Source: an uncultured Bacilli bacterium
Lineage (GTDB): Bacteria; Bacillota_I; Bacilli_A; RFN20; CAG-826
Direction of reading: 5' to 3'
Length of the DNA: 64,000 nt
Assembly (NCBI GenBank): GCA_944363565.1
Contig: CALVUI010000002.1
Location: forward strand, 1 to 64,000
Of this stretch, positions 56,088 through 64,000 are shown one piece after another; positions within the stretch are counted from its first letter, which is position 1; each line of letters starts with the position of its first letter. The notes beneath the pieces were generated by a model. That model had not been told where the DNA came from. It did not search any database and worked only from the letters and a program-made list of their open reading frames with translations. The translations under genes were made by a program, and so were the position numbers.

Positions 56088-57289
56088 AGAATAGGACAAT
56101 TGCCTTACTTATAAGCCTCCTGCCCCTAGTTTCGGCCTGCTCGGAGGGACGCAACCTCTTCCCTGCCGACGCCGTCGAGTTACTGGGGGAGATCGTGGCC
56201 AAGACCCAAAGCCCCGACTTCCTCTTGCCCGCCACCTTCAGCCTCAAGGCCGAGGGGCCGAGAAGCCAAAGGGAAATCCAATATGACGGAGGGACCCACC
56301 GCCTCTATATAAAAGAGGAAAGGGAGGGGGCCATGTCCGAACGCTTCCTCTATGTCCTCGATGGGGTCCTCTACGAATACCGCCTCGTCGATGGGGAATA
56401 TGTAACCATCCCCTACCCCTATGGGGTCCCGGAAGCCAGCTTCCGCGATTTGACCGCACCTTACGTCATCCCCTGCCTCGAGCTCAACCGGATGGTACCC
56501 GAGGGAGCCATGCAAGCCATCTCCAAGCTTCAGAAAAACGACTCCGACCTTTCCTGGCAGGTCCTCTCTTCCGGCCCTAGCTCCGCCGACATCGCCTATG
56601 CGGGAACCCGAAACGACAAGCCCTTTGCCTTCAAGGCCTCGATCGAAAAGACTTATCTGAAGTCTTTGTCCCTGAGCCTCGATGAGGAAACCTGGTCCTA
56701 CCGCTTCTCCTATGCCCTCCCCTCCTTCCCGGAGTTCCCGGTCGAAGTAACGGACGATTTCCAAGAGATAAGCAAAGGGGAAGCGACCCCAATCCTTGAG
56801 GCCCTCGGGCTCAAGGAAGGGACGGGACGTTACGAGTCGGGCACCCTCTTGAATAGGCGCCTCAAGGAAAGCGCCCTCCTCATAGAAGAGGAAGAAAGCC
56901 TGTCCTTGGCCGGACACAAGATGAGCCTCGACCCAAAACCCTTCATCCTCACCTTCCTCGGCTTTAAGAACGGTGAAGAACCCTTCTACCAAATGGACAA
57001 TGAGGACGAAAACGGTCTCTACACCGATCTTGGGGATCCCGCGGAAGGGAACCTCCTAGAGGCCAAGGCCCTCTATTCTTCCTACCAGGAAGGGGCCATC
57101 GACAAGGCCAAGGCCCTCCTATCAAACGATGAGGCAGAGATCAAACAAAGCGGCGATATCCTCATCATCCGTTCCCACCTCGACCACGCCATCATCCACG
57201 AGAAGACCCTCCTTCATTACTACGCCCAAAAAGAAGGGGAAATCTCCTACTACGACTACTCCTATCCGCCCATCCTGGAAGTGGCCTGA
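56084..57289 (+). CDS. Lipoprotein of unknown function
   Basis: 401 residues; short signal peptide with lipobox LVSAC (Cys19). Two similar halves are suggested by beta-rich stretches (about 40-230 and 240-390), e.g. HRLYIKEEREGAMSERFLYVLDGVLYEYRLVDGEY. No catalytic motif is seen. The body resembles the preceding lipoprotein in composition and could be a diverged, longer relative. A terminator follows 21 nt downstream. Confidence 0.82.
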   Translation: MKNRTIALLISLLPLVSACSEGRNLFPADAVELLGEIVAKTQSPDFLLPATFSLKAEGPRSQREIQYDGGTHRLYIKEEREGAMSERFLYVLDGVLYEYRLVDGEYVTIPYPYGVPEASFRDLTAPYVIPCLELNRMVPEGAMQAISKLQKNDSDLSWQVLSSGPSSADIAYAGTRNDKPFAFKASIEKTYLKSLSLSLDEETWSYRFSYALPSFPEFPVEVTDDFQEISKGEATPILEALGLKEGTGRYESGTLLNRRLKESALLIEEEESLSLAGHKMSLDPKPFILTFLGFKNGEEPFYQMDNEDENGLYTDLGDPAEGNLLEAKALYSSYQEGAIDKAKALLSNDEAEIKQSGDILIIRSHLDHAIIHEKTLLHYYAQKEGEISYYDYSYPPILEVA

Positions 57290-57310
57290 TCGTCCCCCGA
57301 TTCCCAACAT

Positions 57311-57336
57311 AAGCCCCTCGGGGCTTTTCTTTTTGA
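57311..57336 (+). terminator. Terminator of the plus-strand lipoprotein pair
   Basis: AAGCCCC/GGGGCTT (57311-57317 with 57320-57326), very short loop, then TTCTTTTT. Confidence 0.82.
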
Positions 57337-57389
57337 TGTAGAAAAACTCCGCAGAACATAGATGAATCATGTCGGTATTTGTTTTGGGA

Positions 57390-57421
57390 AAGAAAAAGCC
57401 CCACGCGTCAAACGTGGGGCT
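57390..57421 (-). terminator. Terminator of the LacI-PfkB-aquaporin operon
   Basis: Perfect 9-bp stem AGCCCCACG/CGTGGGGCT (57413-57421 with 57397-57405), 7-nt loop, then UUUUCUUU on the minus strand. The two terminators face each other between convergent operons. Confidence 0.88.
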
Positions 57422-57438
57422 TAGAAGACTGATTTTCG

Positions 57439-58194
57439 TCAACGGACGTCCTTGATCCGGATGCCCTTGAGCTTGTTGAGGCGGTGGTTCAAGAGGACGT
57501 AGATCGAAGCCCCGAAGGCGGCACCCAGGAAGGGAGCCAGGACATAGATCCAGGTTTCGGACCAGCTGAGGTCTGCAGACCCGCCATTGGGGAGGAAGCT
57601 GGCCACGATGTTGGTGGCTAGGGCCAGGAAGGGCTGACCGACATAGGGAATCCCATGGACGACTAGGAGGGACAAGGCCCCGAAGAGGGCGTAGCCCAAG
57701 GCCAGGATGAGGCCGGAGGCGGCATTGTATTCCTTCCGGCTTTTGACCTGGAGGTAGAAGAAGGAGAAGACCGCGGTCATGATGGCAAAGAAGAAGAAGA
57801 CCCACATGAGGGAGAGACCGGAGATCCCGTCGCGCAAACTATAGACGGGATAGGAAGGGCCTTCAAAGGCCCTACTATTCCCCACAAGGAGATAAAGGCC
57901 CCCGGTCGTAAGAGCGGCCAAGAACATCCCCACGAACTGCCCGATTCCATTGAAGACGAATTCGAGGATCCCCTCTTTCTTGGTCAGAAGGAGGGAGAAG
58001 CCGAGGGAGGGATCGAAATGGCCGCGCCCGAAGGGCATGTAGGAATAATAGGCCACCATGAAGGAGAGGCCGAAGAATAGAGGCGTCAAATAGGTGATCC
58101 CCCAGGCCTCGGTAAAGAGACAGGAGCTGAGGGACAAAAAGCCGAAGGCCAGGGTTCCGAGGAGTTCGGCAAGGGCATTGCGAAGGAAATTCAT
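57439..58194 (-). CDS. Aquaporin/MIP-family protein with degenerate NPA motifs
   Basis: 251 residues, six helices. The opening LAELLGTLAFGFLS and the C-terminal WIYVLAPFLGAAFGASIY are clear MIP-family traits. The first pore loop reads GHFDPSLGFSLLL, with Asp-Pro-Ser in place of Asn-Pro-Ala. The second reads PFLALATNIVASF and has lost the NPA-R filter. Classic water or glycerol selectivity is therefore doubtful. The ATG is eight bases after TATAAT (58203-58208) and has no Shine-Dalgarno sequence, so it may have its own leaderless transcript although it also lies 41 nt after the MsmX-like gene. Solute is unknown. Confidence 0.85.
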   Translation of the reverse strand: MNFLRNALAELLGTLAFGFLSLSSCLFTEAWGITYLTPLFFGLSFMVAYYSYMPFGRGHFDPSLGFSLLLTKKEGILEFVFNGIGQFVGMFLAALTTGGLYLLVGNSRAFEGPSYPVYSLRDGISGLSLMWVFFFFAIMTAVFSFFYLQVKSRKEYNAASGLILALGYALFGALSLLVVHGIPYVGQPFLALATNIVASFLPNGGSADLSWSETWIYVLAPFLGAAFGASIYVLLNHRLNKLKGIRIKDVR

Positions 58195-58235
58195 GCAATG
58201 GGATTATAGATAAGAAAAGGCTTTTCTAATAGCCT

Positions 58236-60029
58236 TCAGGAAATTTGGACCTTGGAGAGATCGAGCCCGAAGGCCATCTTCTTGTGGGCGAAGCAGGTAT
58301 CGTCCTTGTTGCCCTTCAAAACCAAGTAGTCCTCGAACCCTTCGGCGTTGACGTAAAGCAAGGTGAATTCCCCTTGGTCGCTTTCGTTGACGGGCCGTAG
58401 GCGCACCACCGCCTCCTTCATGGCCTTCTTGTCAGTGATGTGGGTCCAGGCGTCATAGGGGATTTCGACCTGATGGGGTCCGTCCCCGAGGCCCTCGACC
58501 CTTAGCTTCAAGGGTCCGACCCTGAGGATCCCGTTTTTGGCCTCGCCCTTTCCGTGACCGGAAGTGAAGGGGTGGCTCGCGAAGAGGGAAAGGGTTCCTT
58601 CTTCGTTCTTCAAAGAAGCGGTAGCGACATCGAAGGAAACCCCGACGGTCTCCCCGACTTTCAGCTCTTTTTCCTCCACGAAGGCCGGAAGCAAGGAAGG
58701 CAGGCCCTCGACGTCGAGGAAGAGGAGGCTGCCCTTGCGCCCGACCCGGGCGTAGGTAATCTTGCCCCGTAGTCCCTTCTCGTCGAGCTTGAAGGCGGAA
58801 GAGGGGATGACCAATAGGGCCTTGACCATTCCGGTCCTCACTTCGGGGAGTAAACGCGCTTGGTCTTCTTCACTCAAATCGTGTTCACGTTTGGCGTAGG
58901 TCAGCTTTTTCCCGTCTTTCAAAAGGGCGGGGATGTAGGCGTGGCTGGCCACGTCCAGGAGGCGCGTTCCTTCTTCGGTGAAGAGATGGGCCCTCTTAGG
59001 ATCGATTTCCACGAAGCGGACGCTGCCGGGAAGAAGTGTCGGGTCGTAGGGGCTTTTCACCACGCAGGAAGAGCCGTCTTCCAATAAGCCGTGGCACAAG
59101 GCCTCGGACCCGAGTTGTTCCACCACTTCCACCGCAAAACGGAGGCCTTTTTGAGAAAAACGGACGTCGTCGGGCCTAATGCCGAGCTTGGCCTTCCCGC
59201 CTATGAAGCCGTGGTAGAGGCGCTTCTCGCTTCCTAGGTTCAGGCTTTGGCCCGCCGCTTCCGCGAGAACCTTTCCCTTTTCCCGCTTGACCTCGGCTTC
59301 CAAAAGGTTCATCGGAGGCATCCCGAGGAAGGTGGCGACGAAGGTATCGGAGGGATGGTCATAGACTTCCTGGGGAATGTCGTCTTGCTCGACGAGGCCG
59401 TTTTTGATGACGATGATACGCTCGGCCATCGACATGGCTTCGCTTTGGTCGTGGGTGACGTAGACGAAGGTGGTCTTCAGCCGGTCGTGGAGTTTGCTGA
59501 GCTGGCTCCGCATCTCGGCCCGTAGCTTCGCATCGAGGTTGCTGAGGGGCTCGTCGAAGAGGAAGACCCCCGGTTCCTTGACGATGGCCCGCCCTAAGGC
59601 CACCCGTTGCTTCTGGCCGCCCGATAGGGCCCTAGGCTTCCGAGTCAAGTATTCCCTTAGTCCCAAAATGTCGCTGGCTTCGTAAACCCTTCTTTCCACT
59701 TCCTTTTTCTCGAGCTTGGCCATCTTGAGACCGAAGGCCATGTTCTCATAGACAGTCTTGTGGGGATAAAGGGCGTAGTTTTGGAAGACCATGGCCACTC
59801 CCCGATCCCGGGGAGCCAGTTCGTTGGCCTTCTTGCCCCCGATATAGAGGTCACCGGAAGTTATTTCTTCAAGTCCGGCAATCATCCTTAGAAGGGTGGA
59901 TTTCCCGCAGCCGCTGGGACCAATGAGGACGGCGAATTCCCCGTCGGGGATGTAGAGGCTGATCCCTTTGATGGCCTTGGTCCCCCCTTCGTAGACCTTG
60001 ATGACGTTATGAAGCGCGATGTCGGACAT
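58236..60029 (-). CDS. Sugar ABC importer ATPase, MsmX/UgpC type with long C-terminus
   Basis: 597 residues. Complete nucleotide domain of ordinary length: Walker A GPSGCGKST (37-45), Q-loop MVFQNYALYPHKT, signature LSGGQKQR, Walker B FLFDEP, H-loop YVTHDQSEAM. The usual OB-type regulatory part is followed by about 220 extra residues, making two or three more beta domains (for example GKITYARVGRKGSLLFLDVEGLPSLLP). MsmX-like ATPases energise several sugar importers with no ATPase of their own. AGGAGGAAG precedes the ATG. Here it has no permease beside it. Confidence 0.93.
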   Translation of the reverse strand: MSDIALHNVIKVYEGGTKAIKGISLYIPDGEFAVLIGPSGCGKSTLLRMIAGLEEITSGDLYIGGKKANELAPRDRGVAMVFQNYALYPHKTVYENMAFGLKMAKLEKKEVERRVYEASDILGLREYLTRKPRALSGGQKQRVALGRAIVKEPGVFLFDEPLSNLDAKLRAEMRSQLSKLHDRLKTTFVYVTHDQSEAMSMAERIIVIKNGLVEQDDIPQEVYDHPSDTFVATFLGMPPMNLLEAEVKREKGKVLAEAAGQSLNLGSEKRLYHGFIGGKAKLGIRPDDVRFSQKGLRFAVEVVEQLGSEALCHGLLEDGSSCVVKSPYDPTLLPGSVRFVEIDPKRAHLFTEEGTRLLDVASHAYIPALLKDGKKLTYAKREHDLSEEDQARLLPEVRTGMVKALLVIPSSAFKLDEKGLRGKITYARVGRKGSLLFLDVEGLPSLLPAFVEEKELKVGETVGVSFDVATASLKNEEGTLSLFASHPFTSGHGKGEAKNGILRVGPLKLRVEGLGDGPHQVEIPYDAWTHITDKKAMKEAVVRLRPVNESDQGEFTLLYVNAEGFEDYLVLKGNKDDTCFAHKKMAFGLDLSKVQIS

Positions 60030-60031
60030 GG

Positions 60032-60895
60032 TTACTTCCTCCTGTCGAGACCCCGGTCGACCTCCTCCGGGGCATGGATTTTATTGATGTAGCGGTCGAA
60101 GACGTAATCGCCGTAAAGGCAATAGACGAGGTTGAGGTGGGCAAAGCCGTAGAAGAGGCAAAGGAGGGCGAAGAGGCCCTGCAAGAGCCAGATGTTGGTA
60201 AGAAAGACGGGGATGGCGAAGGCAAAGGCCAAAAGGAAGACCAGAACACCCGGGAAATAACTAACGAGGGAAAGATAGGCCGAATTCTTGAGCGAGGCCT
60301 TGAAGGAGAAGGCGTAGACGGCCCCGGAAGTCAGTAGGACCATGGCCAAGTGGAAAAAATAGAGGGTCACGAAAAGGGAAACGACGAGGAGGGCGATGGA
60401 TAAAAACAAAGGGAAGCCCTCGAGGGAAGAATAGACGTAGATCCCACTATAGATGAGGAAGAAGCCGAGGCCAAAGGCGAAACCGCCTAAGAGCGAGGAC
60501 TTGTAGTTGCGCCTTAATCCGTCCCCGAAGGCCGAAAAGGCGGTAACGGTCGGGTCTTGGTAGACGAGTTTCTGGGTGGCCTCGGCCGAGGCTCCGAGTC
60601 CATAGAAGAAAAGCATGAGGAAGGGGATGGAAAGAAGGGCGTACGCCACGGCGATGGTGGCTTCCCGATAAGCCAAGACGTCATTAGGGACGTCGGCAGG
60701 CAAGCTCATGGCGTAGACGTCCTTGAGGACCGTAAGGGCCAAAAAGGGCAAGAAGAAGAGGAAGGAGAGAAAGGAAAGGGCCAGCATTTTCGGATAGCGC
60801 CCGAACATGACGTCGAAGTAGGCCCTGAAGCGGTTCTTCGGCAGCCTCTCGTCGCCGGGACGATACGGTTTTTTGAACAAATCAAAGAAGGCCAT
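60032..60895 (-). CDS. DUF624-like membrane protein
   Basis: 287 residues with about five or six hydrophobic helices. The N-terminus YFDVMFGRYPKMLALSFLSFLFFLPFLAL, the helix region near 80-105 and the later LLTSGAVYAFSFKASLKNSAYLSL fit the YesV/DUF624 layout, proteins often coded in sugar-utilisation operons of Bacillota. Function is unknown. It overlaps pfkB by 14 bases and is two bases from the ATPase gene. Confidence 0.75.
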   Translation of the reverse strand: MAFFDLFKKPYRPGDERLPKNRFRAYFDVMFGRYPKMLALSFLSFLFFLPFLALTVLKDVYAMSLPADVPNDVLAYREATIAVAYALLSIPFLMLFFYGLGASAEATQKLVYQDPTVTAFSAFGDGLRRNYKSSLLGGFAFGLGFFLIYSGIYVYSSLEGFPLFLSIALLVVSLFVTLYFFHLAMVLLTSGAVYAFSFKASLKNSAYLSLVSYFPGVLVFLLAFAFAIPVFLTNIWLLQGLFALLCLFYGFAHLNLVYCLYGDYVFDRYINKIHAPEEVDRGLDRRK

Positions 60896-61796
60896 CGGCT
60901 TTTGCGCTTATTTCCTCAAGGCTCGGGGTCACCCCGACCCCGCCGCGGCGCAAGGTGGAAAGGGCGCCGCAGACGTTAGCGTGCTTCAACGTGTCGGCTA
61001 GAATCGGCCCGGACAAAGGCTCCTTGAGCCCGTCGAGGGCAAAAAGGACGTAGGCCCAGAAGTTGTCCCCGGCCCCAGTGGCGTCGAGGGGCTGAAGCGG
61101 GGTCACGGGCACGGCCTTGATTTCGCCTTGGTAAACGTAGAGCGAACCCTTGTGGCCAAGGGAAACGATGAGCAGTTGCCCTTCGCGGCAAAGCCGTACG
61201 GAGGAACGGTACAAGGAAGAAGACCCGGCCAGCCACAAGACTTCCTCTTCCGACATCTTGACGTAATCGAAATGGGGAAGAATGTCCAGATAACGTTCCC
61301 TGGCCTCCTCTTCGTTTCTAAATAGGGAAGCCCGGTAGTTCACGTCAAAGGAAAGACGGGTACCGAGGCTTTTGGCCAGGTGGAGGCCCTCATTTAGACG
61401 GGCGTAGCCTTCGTCTAGGGAAAGGAGCAAGGACCCGAAATGGACGATGTCTTTTTCCTTCACCCTTTCCACCATCCGGCCGAGAGGAATGAGGCCGTCG
61501 ACCCCTTGCCGAACGAAGGAAAAGGTCCTCTCCCCGTCGACGTTGGTGACGTAGGCCGCGGTCGAGGAAAGGCCGTCATGGACGTCGATATCGACGTAGG
61601 ACAACCCCCTTTTGCGGGAATCTTCCAAAAGAAAGCGGCCGATTTCATCGTCTCCGAGGGCTCCCGAGAAACCGGCTTTCCCGCCGAGGGAAGCGACGGC
61701 GCAGGCGACGTTGTAGGCCGCCCCGCCCGGATAAAAGACCTGACGGCCGCCTTCGGTATAGACGTCGGACAATATTTCTCCGTAAAGGTGGATCAT
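60882..61796 (-). CDS. PfkB-family carbohydrate kinase (fructokinase-like)
   Basis: 304 residues. The ribokinase/PfkB fold motifs are present: the N-terminal GEILSDVY, signature 1 GGAAYNVACAVASLGGKAGFSGALG, the anion-hole/catalytic region PLDATGAGDNFWAYVLFAL (catalytic Asp near 245) and the later HANVCGALSTLRRGG. This group includes fructokinases and related sugar kinases; fructokinase is the best fit to the LacI/secreted-protein context but is not proved. It overlaps lacI by four bases. Confidence 0.92.
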   Translation of the reverse strand: MIHLYGEILSDVYTEGGRQVFYPGGAAYNVACAVASLGGKAGFSGALGDDEIGRFLLEDSRKRGLSYVDIDVHDGLSSTAAYVTNVDGERTFSFVRQGVDGLIPLGRMVERVKEKDIVHFGSLLLSLDEGYARLNEGLHLAKSLGTRLSFDVNYRASLFRNEEEARERYLDILPHFDYVKMSEEEVLWLAGSSSLYRSSVRLCREGQLLIVSLGHKGSLYVYQGEIKAVPVTPLQPLDATGAGDNFWAYVLFALDGLKEPLSGPILADTLKHANVCGALSTLRRGGVGVTPSLEEISAKADGLL

Positions 61797-62737
61797 GCGG
61801 TATCACCCTTTCTGAACAAAGTGGGGACCACGCTTTTGCCGGTTCTCTTCTCTCCGCCTAGCAAAGCCAGTATCGTCTCCAGGGCCTTTGAGGCCATTTG
61901 GTCGATGTCTTGGACCAATGAAGTGAAGCGCGGGGTTTGGATCCAGTCGTCCATGCAGCCGTCGTAGGCGATAATCGGTAGGGGCTTATCCCGTAATAAA
62001 GAACACCGGTACAAAGCAAACGCGAAGGAGTCGGAGGTGGCAAGGACGGCATCGAGGTCAGGGTGGCTTGACAAATATTCGTCGGCCCTGCGGCACTCCT
62101 CCCCGTGCATGAAGTCCTGGTACCAGGAAAGGTCCTCGAGGCTATGGGAAGCCACGAAGTCCAAATAGGCGTCGTGGCGCCTCGTCACCTCGGAAGGCAC
62201 CTTCGGGCAGCCCCCGATGAAGCCGATGCGGCGGTAGCCCTTTCCGTAAAGGTACTCGAGGGCCTTGGCCGAGGCTTCGTAGTTGTCGGAGGTGATGCAG
62301 GGAACCTTCCCCACCACCCGGTCGATGGTGACCATGGGGATGGAAAGGGTCGATTCTTCGAGGGGTTTATGAGTGACGATGATGAGGCCGTCGATTTGCT
62401 TGCGGGAGACCAGCTGTTCCAACTGGCCTTCCCGTTCGCTTAGTATGACGAGCTTGCTAAGGTCCTCGCCCCCGGCCTCGTAGAGGGCTTTTTCGAGGGC
62501 CTCGGCGAACTTGGAGAAGAAGGGGTGGCTCAGCATCGGCACGCAGAGGGCAAGGGTGTAGCTTTTATTGAGCTTAAGCATCCTCCCAAGGCTATTGGGT
62601 TCGTAGTTCAGTTCCTTGATGGCCTCGCCGATCTTCTCGGCGTTGGCCTTCGAAACATAACCCGACCCGTTGAGGTAACGGGAAACCGTGGACTTCCCGA
62701 CCCCGGCCTTCTTTGCGACGTCAACGATGCTTGCCAT
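61793..62737 (-). CDS. LacI-family transcriptional regulator
   Basis: 314 residues. N-terminal HTH SIVDVAKKAGVGKSTVSRYLNGSGYVSKANAEKIGEAIKELNYEPNSLGR (1-53) with the hinge helix, then the periplasmic-binding-protein-like effector domain (TYTLALCVPMLSHPFFS, VTIDRVVGKVPCI). AGGAG precedes the ATG. It is coded first in the operon with pfkB, so it probably controls it in response to the sugar taken up. No operator is obvious before it in 62738-62771; the LacI-like palindrome at the gap promoter is the best candidate site in the window. Confidence 0.95.
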   Translation of the reverse strand: MASIVDVAKKAGVGKSTVSRYLNGSGYVSKANAEKIGEAIKELNYEPNSLGRMLKLNKSYTLALCVPMLSHPFFSKFAEALEKALYEAGGEDLSKLVILSEREGQLEQLVSRKQIDGLIIVTHKPLEESTLSIPMVTIDRVVGKVPCITSDNYEASAKALEYLYGKGYRRIGFIGGCPKVPSEVTRRHDAYLDFVASHSLEDLSWYQDFMHGEECRRADEYLSSHPDLDAVLATSDSFAFALYRCSLLRDKPLPIIAYDGCMDDWIQTPRFTSLVQDIDQMASKALETILALLGGEKRTGKSVVPTLFRKGDTA

Positions 62738-62771
62738 ACCACTTCTCCTACTTTGTTTTACTTATTATGCC

Positions 62772-64000
62772 TCAATTGGCCTTCTTCTTTTTGCAAAGAA
62801 CGATGCCGCCGGCTAAGAGTCCGAGGACCGCGAGGGCGCCGCAGGAGAGGATGGCGATGAGGGTATTGTCATCGGCCATGGCCCCTTGGAAAAGGGCGTT
62901 CCCCGAAGCGTCGGTTTGCCGTATGCGGGCATAATTGGCGAGGGATTCCCCGACCGTGCAGTCGGTGGTGATTTCCGAGGTGATGGCGGCCCCGACGTAG
63001 TTGAAGTCCTTCGTGGCGTCGACGATTGCCTTGGCCTCGGAACCGAGGGTCAGGTATTCCTGATACAGCGTTTCCAAAGTGGCGTCATAGACGTTTTGGG
63101 CATCGCAGTAGGTGAAGTTCTTGCCAAGGGCCCGGAAGGTATCGAAGTACTTCTCGAGGAAGGTGTAGGCGGTATTTACCAAGGTATTGGCGCCCGGCTC
63201 GAATTCATTTGGAATGGCCGCGTGCTCAATGGTACCGAGTTTATTTTGGGTGAGAACATCCACCCCGAAAGCCGGGACTTCTTCGTAGTAAGTCACGACT
63301 TCGTCAAAGAAGGCCACGGCCCAGTCATTAGGCATCGAGCCATCGTCTTCCAACTCGACGTAGAGATTTTTCCCGAGGTGTTCGGAAAGGTCGATGAGGT
63401 ATTTGACCATCGTCCCTTGACGGTTGCCACTAGCGACCGACGGGAACGAATCTCCGGAATAGGCGGTATTGGTTACCGTTTTGATGAGCTGGTTTTCACC
63501 AACAGTGTAGACGTTGACTTTGGCCGCCCGTCCACCCATGCGGACGCTGATGAAGCCGGACCCGCCGAGAGTGAAATTGCTGCTCTTGATGGCATAACCC
63601 TCAGCCTCGACGGTGTTAGCCTTCCAACCATCGAAGTGGAAGGAACCATGCTGGTTGTAAGGAACCTGCTCGACCCAGTAATAGGAATCACTGATTACGG
63701 CCGCGGAAACATCGACTTTCCCCTTGGAAACGGTCCAGCCGTCCATGTTGCCGGTTTCGAAGTCACCGTTGACGATTTCGTTGTCATAGTTGACATCCGA
63801 TGAAACGCAAAAGCGGATCTTGGTCGTGGATTTTTGTCCGGCGGCGTCGGCATAACCCACGGTGAACTCATAAGTACCGTCTTCAAGGACGAGAGCGGAT
63901 AAATCGAGTCCTTCCAAGGAATAAGGAGAACCGTCTTTGGTCGCGCCTTCAATGGTCTCCACCAATTCGTTGCGCGAAGTGCCGTCGTCGATGACCTCGA
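62772..64000 (-). CDS. C-terminal part of a large anchored secreted protein
   Basis: The reading frame stays open to the right edge, so the N-terminus (and probably a catalytic domain) is outside the window. The visible 400 or so residues contain an Ig-like segment, then a lectin/CBM-like module with NGDFETGNMDGWTVSKG, HGSFHFDGWKA and FTLGGSGFISVRMGGRAA, helical spacers (AYTFLEKYFDTFRALGKNFTYCDAQ) and a C-terminal transmembrane anchor with a KKKK stop (no LPxTG). Similar modules lie in the C-terminal halves of fructan- or glycan-degrading enzymes (GH32 and others) of Bacillota. A link to the fructokinase-type operon downstream is inference. Confidence 0.8.
   Translation of the reverse strand, partial: EVIDDGTSRNELVETIEGATKDGSPYSLEGLDLSALVLEDGTYEFTVGYADAAGQKSTTKIRFCVSSDVNYDNEIVNGDFETGNMDGWTVSKGKVDVSAAVISDSYYWVEQVPYNQHGSFHFDGWKANTVEAEGYAIKSSNFTLGGSGFISVRMGGRAAKVNVYTVGENQLIKTVTNTAYSGDSFPSVASGNRQGTMVKYLIDLSEHLGKNLYVELEDDGSMPNDWAVAFFDEVVTYYEEVPAFGVDVLTQNKLGTIEHAAIPNEFEPGANTLVNTAYTFLEKYFDTFRALGKNFTYCDAQNVYDATLETLYQEYLTLGSEAKAIVDATKDFNYVGAAITSEITTDCTVGESLANYARIRQTDASGNALFQGAMADDNTLIAILSCGALAVLGLLAGGIVLCKKKKAN

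Overview
The window is a GC-rich chromosomal segment of a fermentative, low-complexity member of the Bacillota. Supporting features are a Shine-Dalgarno/sigma-A style of gene expression, a 16S rRNA ending in the Bacillus-type anti-SD sequence, a uvrA-lgt-trxB-rapZ-whiA cluster, a str operon, a perfect cre (CcpA) site, and many lipoproteins with short SxxC/AxxC lipoboxes. Several traits recall the Mollicutes/Erysipelotrichia side of Bacilli (inference): ABC ATPases with large insertions, a nuclease lipoprotein in a 'sugar' ABC operon as in Mycoplasma, and energy genes limited to lower glycolysis plus pyruvate:ferredoxin oxidoreductase. UGA is a normal stop codon (for example tpiA, rapZ, oppF), so this is not a code-4 mycoplasma. 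An uncultured gut Bacilli lineage of the RF39/RFN20 kind is my best guess; a 16S search would settle it.

Layout, left to right, almost all on the minus strand. (1) 1-4660: a 16S-23S rRNA operon (23S cut by the left edge) with a strong UP-element promoter. (2) 4656-8989: gap, then pgk-tpiA-Bax-inhibitor-like-desulfoferrodoxin, the last four tightly overlapped. (3) 8995-16966: uvrA-lgt-HAD phosphatase-trxB-rapZ-whiA-XRE regulator. (4) 17066-17142: tRNA-Pro on the plus strand, divergent from uvrA. (5) 17235-30533: a peptide-scavenging operon: 620-aa lipoprotein, oppA-B-C-D-F, a small membrane protein and a secreted M6-like metallopeptidase, behind a cre-overlapped promoter. (6) 30732-34277: pyruvate:ferredoxin oxidoreductase with a palindromic promoter. 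(7) 34456-35326: DUF1893 protein and an unknown protein. (8) 35397-42707: ABC ATPase, two permeases, binding lipoprotein, thermonuclease-type lipoprotein and zinc-ribbon membrane protein, a probable nucleic-acid or sugar scavenging operon. (9) 42786-50792: three RDD membrane proteins, an Ig-like lipoprotein, ferritin, cysE-cysK and tRNA-Lys. (10) 50896-55200: rpsL-rpsG-fusA-tuf. (11) 55452-57289: two plus-strand lipoproteins. (12) 57439-64000: LacI regulator, PfkB kinase, DUF624-like protein, MsmX-like ATPase, degenerate aquaporin, and the C-terminal part of a large anchored secreted protein cut by the right edge.

Together the genes describe an anaerobe that takes up peptides, sugars and perhaps nucleic-acid breakdown products, ferments through glyceraldehyde-3-phosphate and pyruvate to acetyl-CoA and reduced ferredoxin, and protects itself with superoxide reductase, ferritin and a thioredoxin reductase that seems to have lost its NADPH site. 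The most notable signals are the Mycoplasma-like nuclease/ABC operon, the inserted domains in three ABC ATPases, the pyridine-nucleotide-site-less TrxB, and at least seven genes whose -10 hexamer lies only 6-14 nt from the start codon with no Shine-Dalgarno sequence, suggesting leaderless mRNAs.
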